Positions 46,991 through 50,355 of a stretch of 50,355 bases of DNA are shown piece after piece. Below the pieces are notes generated by a model that searched no databases, was not told the DNA's origin, and worked only from the letters and a program-made list of their open reading frames with translations. Made by a program: the position numbers and the translations under genes. The stretch is taken from contig NZ_JAFBID010000042.1 in NCBI RefSeq assembly GCF_016811235.1, positions 1-50,355 of the forward strand, read 5' to 3'. The number at the start of each line of letters is the position of its first letter. Positions within the stretch are counted from its first letter, which is position 1. The DNA is from Microvirga arabica. GTDB lineage: Bacteria > Pseudomonadota > Alphaproteobacteria > Rhizobiales > Beijerinckiaceae.

Positions 46991-47378
46991 ATGGACGCCG
47001 AGGCTATTCGCGACGTCTTTCGCAGCTTCGGACCTGTCCATATCCGCCGGATGTTCGGCGGGAAGGGGATCTACCAGGGCGAGCTGATGTTTGCCCTAGA
47101 AGCCGGTGGCGAGCTGTACCTCAAGGTGGATGAGGAGAGCGTCAGAGCATTCCAGGAACTGGGCTCCCGGCCATTCACCGTTGAGATGAAGAATGGCCAA
47201 GCGACGCTCACGAGCTATTGGCTCATGCCGGAATCGGCCCTGGACGACCCCGATGAAGCGCGGGATTTTGCCGCCATGGCCCTCGGCGCCGCCCGGCGTG
47301 CCAAGGTCCGCAAAGGCAACAAGGCGCCTTCAACCAAGAAGGCTCCTGGGAGGTCCCGGAAGAAAACCTCCGAGCCCG

Positions 47379-47386
<8 letters not shown>
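46991..47386 (+). CDS. TfoX N-terminal domain protein
   Basis: A 131-residue protein with the TfoX/Sxy N-terminal fold: IRRMFGGKGIYQGELMFAL, ELYLKVDEES and LTSYWLMPESALDDPDEARDFAAMAL, then a lysine/arginine/proline-rich tail (about 105-131). TfoX regulates competence in other bacteria, but in alphaproteobacteria the role of this small form is unknown. It starts 3 bases after the carrier gene, so it is probably co-transcribed. Its 3' end overlaps convergent rhlE by 8 bases. Confidence 0.88.
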
Positions 47387-48875
<1,489 letters not shown>

Positions 48876-49059
48876 GAATTCTCATTACCGTTGGGCTGGG
48901 CGCGCTCTTGAAGTGCCGGCCGCGCTCTACGGCAACAAACAGGCGCGAAACTGGTTTCACCTGAGGCTCTTGCTCAAGTCGAGGAGTGGCCGGACCATAA
49001 GAGAAGCTATGCGCTTGTCAATCAGGCGAACTTGCCGGGGAACACTTGAGGAAGATTTG

Positions 49060-49758
49060 ATGGCCGAAACGCTCCTTTTGATTCCCGGTCTGGCCTGCAC
49101 CTCCCGTCTCTTCGAGCCGCAGATGGCCGCGCTCGGATCCGAGCGCGCAATCCTGGTCGCGGATCACACCCGCAATGATTCGATCCCGGCCATGGCGGCC
49201 CGCCTCCTACAGGAAGCGCCTAAGCGCTTTGCCCTCGCCGGGCTCTCGATGGGTGGGTACATCGCCCTGGAGGTGATGCGGCAGGCGCCGGACCGGGTGG
49301 CGCGGCTGGCCCTCCTCGACACGAGCGCCCGTCCGGATTCGGTGGAGGCAAGCCAGGATCGCGAGCGGTTGATTGCCCTGGCAGAGGCCGGACGCTTCGA
49401 AGACATCCATTCCAAGCTCTGGCCGCGTCTCGTGCATCCCGACCGTCAGGGGGATCGCGACCTTCAGGAAGTCGTGCTCGGCATGATGCGGGAAACAGGA
49501 GCCGAGGCCTATATCCGTCAGCAGCGGGCGATCATGGCCCGCGCCGACTCACGGCCAAATCTGCCTGGTATCGAGGTTCCCACACTTGTCCTTGTCGGGG
49601 AGGGAGACGCCATCACCCCGCCGGAGATCGCGCGGGAGATGGCCGAGATGATCGAGTGGGCATCTCTCGTCGTCGTGCCCGACTCGGGTCACCTGTCGAC
49701 TCTGGAGCAGCCCGAGCGCGTGACACAGGCTCTCGGTTTGTGGCTGAACAAGGATTAA
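49060..49758 (+). CDS. Alpha/beta hydrolase
   Basis: A 232-residue alpha/beta hydrolase. MAETLLLIPGLACTSRLF starts the fold; the nucleophile elbow is GLSMGG; a later aspartate is in GEGDAITPPE and the histidine is in DSGHLSTLEQPE. The reading frame extends upstream to 48874, but those residues are not family-like and would overlap rhlE. Substrate unknown. Confidence 0.88.
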   Translation: MAETLLLIPGLACTSRLFEPQMAALGSERAILVADHTRNDSIPAMAARLLQEAPKRFALAGLSMGGYIALEVMRQAPDRVARLALLDTSARPDSVEASQDRERLIALAEAGRFEDIHSKLWPRLVHPDRQGDRDLQEVVLGMMRETGAEAYIRQQRAIMARADSRPNLPGIEVPTLVLVGEGDAITPPEIAREMAEMIEWASLVVVPDSGHLSTLEQPERVTQALGLWLNKD

Positions 49759-50068
49759 CCACAATTTCGCAGATCGCTTGCGGGGCTCTTCGCAATCATG
49801 GTCAATGATTGGTTACTGCCTGCTTGAGCTGACAGGAGCGAAGCTCCACTCCAGGTCAAGTTATTGATTTAAAAGAGTTATCTGTGCTTCCCGCGTAATG
49901 GGGCAACGCGTCTGGATCCGCCCGGATCGGGCGAAATGCACAGGCGGAACACCTGTGAATTGGGTGAACGCGCTGTTCGGGTATCGACTGTGGCAGGAAA
50001 GTGACAGACGAAACGTCAGGCCTGGGCTACAAGCTGGGCCACATCCTTCTAACAGACGGACCAAACCA
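49759..50068. other. Intergenic region before the porin gene
   Basis: A 310-base gap. It contains small inverted repeats (CAATCAT at 49791 with ATGATTG; GGAGC/GCTCC near 49833) without T runs, and an AT-rich patch near 49860. These may be a weak terminator and the porin promoter, but I cannot place either. No gene seen. Confidence 0.35.
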
Positions 50069-50355
50069 ATGAAAAAGATCCTCCTCTCTTCGGTCGCTCT
50101 GCTCGGCCTCGCCACCGGCGCTGTCGCTGCTGACCTTCCCTCCCGCCGCGCTGCTCCGGCTCCGATGATCGCTGCCGTTCCGGTCTTCACCTGGACCGGC
50201 TTCTACGTCGGTGTGAACGCCGGCTACGGCTGGTCGAACGACGACTTCGACTCGGTTGACCTCGCTGATGAGGATGACGACGGCGGCTTCGTCGGCGGCG
50301 CCCAGGTTGGCTACAACTACCAGATCGGCTCGTTCGTGGTCGGTCTCGAAGGCGA
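50069..50355 (+). CDS. Outer membrane beta-barrel protein, Omp25/RopB-like (partial)
   Basis: The first 95 codons of an outer membrane protein cut off by the window end. A Sec signal peptide (MKKILLSSVALLGLATGAVAA) is followed by DLPSRRAAPAP and WTGFYVGVNAGYGWS, as in the small eight-stranded porin-like family of Hyphomicrobiales. Acidic loops (EDDDGG) follow. The start is preceded by GACGGA, a weak ribosome site. Confidence 0.9.
   Translation, partial: MKKILLSSVALLGLATGAVAADLPSRRAAPAPMIAAVPVFTWTGFYVGVNAGYGWSNDDFDSVDLADEDDDGGFVGGAQVGYNYQIGSFVVGLEG

Overview
The window looks like chromosomal DNA from a GC-rich alphaproteobacterium of the Hyphomicrobiales, most likely Methylobacteriaceae (Microvirga-like). 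Supporting signs are a B12-dependent class II ribonucleotide reductase, the complex I accessory protein NDUFA12, RNase E with an acidic insert in its S1 domain, a suf operon with two cysteine desulfurases under an apparent Irr box, a porin starting like Omp25/RopB proteins, and REP-type palindromes between genes. The genus is inferred from recall of protein families; no search was run.

Layout. 1-4.3 kb: nrdJ (minus) with a long structured leader and a promoter carrying two NrdR-like boxes and a perfect DnaA box. 4.5-9.7 kb: NDUFA12 and the DUF2155 protein, separated by an accessory block: a small zinc-ribbon-like protein, a dienelactone-hydrolase-like protein, a left-handed beta-helix protein, and a DUF1428-VOC-DUF899 operon divergent from a MarR regulator. 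9.7-16.3 kb: aat, a CatB-like acetyltransferase, accC-accB-aroQ, a DsbA-like thiol oxidoreductase framed by two long palindromic repeats, and a class I aminotransferase. 16.4-24.8 kb: rne, an AMIN-type cell wall amidase, penicillin-binding protein 1A and prfB with its +1 programmed frameshift. 24.8-34.7 kb: two unrelated-looking RTX metalloproteases enclosing bcp, an AsmA/DUF3971 envelope protein and tyrS. 34.8-42.3 kb: an alpha/beta hydrolase divergent from the suf operon (desulfurase-sufB-sufC-sufD-sufS-sufT). 42.4-50.4 kb: an SDR, a frameshifted FAD monooxygenase, a CPA2 antiporter, an A-type Fe-S carrier, a TfoX-like protein, an RhlE-type helicase, an alpha/beta hydrolase and the start of a porin.

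Functionally most genes are housekeeping: dNTP supply, fatty acid and shikimate steps, RNA decay, peptidoglycan, translation termination and Fe-S assembly. The accessory parts are the MarR-linked block and the two RTX proteases. The regulatory signals I consider best supported are the NrdR/DnaA sites at nrdJ, the MarR-type operator at 8482-8503, the Irr box at 35532-35548 and the prfB recoding site. I saw no CRISPR array, tRNA, rRNA, insertion sequence or prophage. I did not find a clear new multi-gene system; the closest candidates are the MarR-DUF1428-VOC-DUF899 unit and the structured nrdJ leader.
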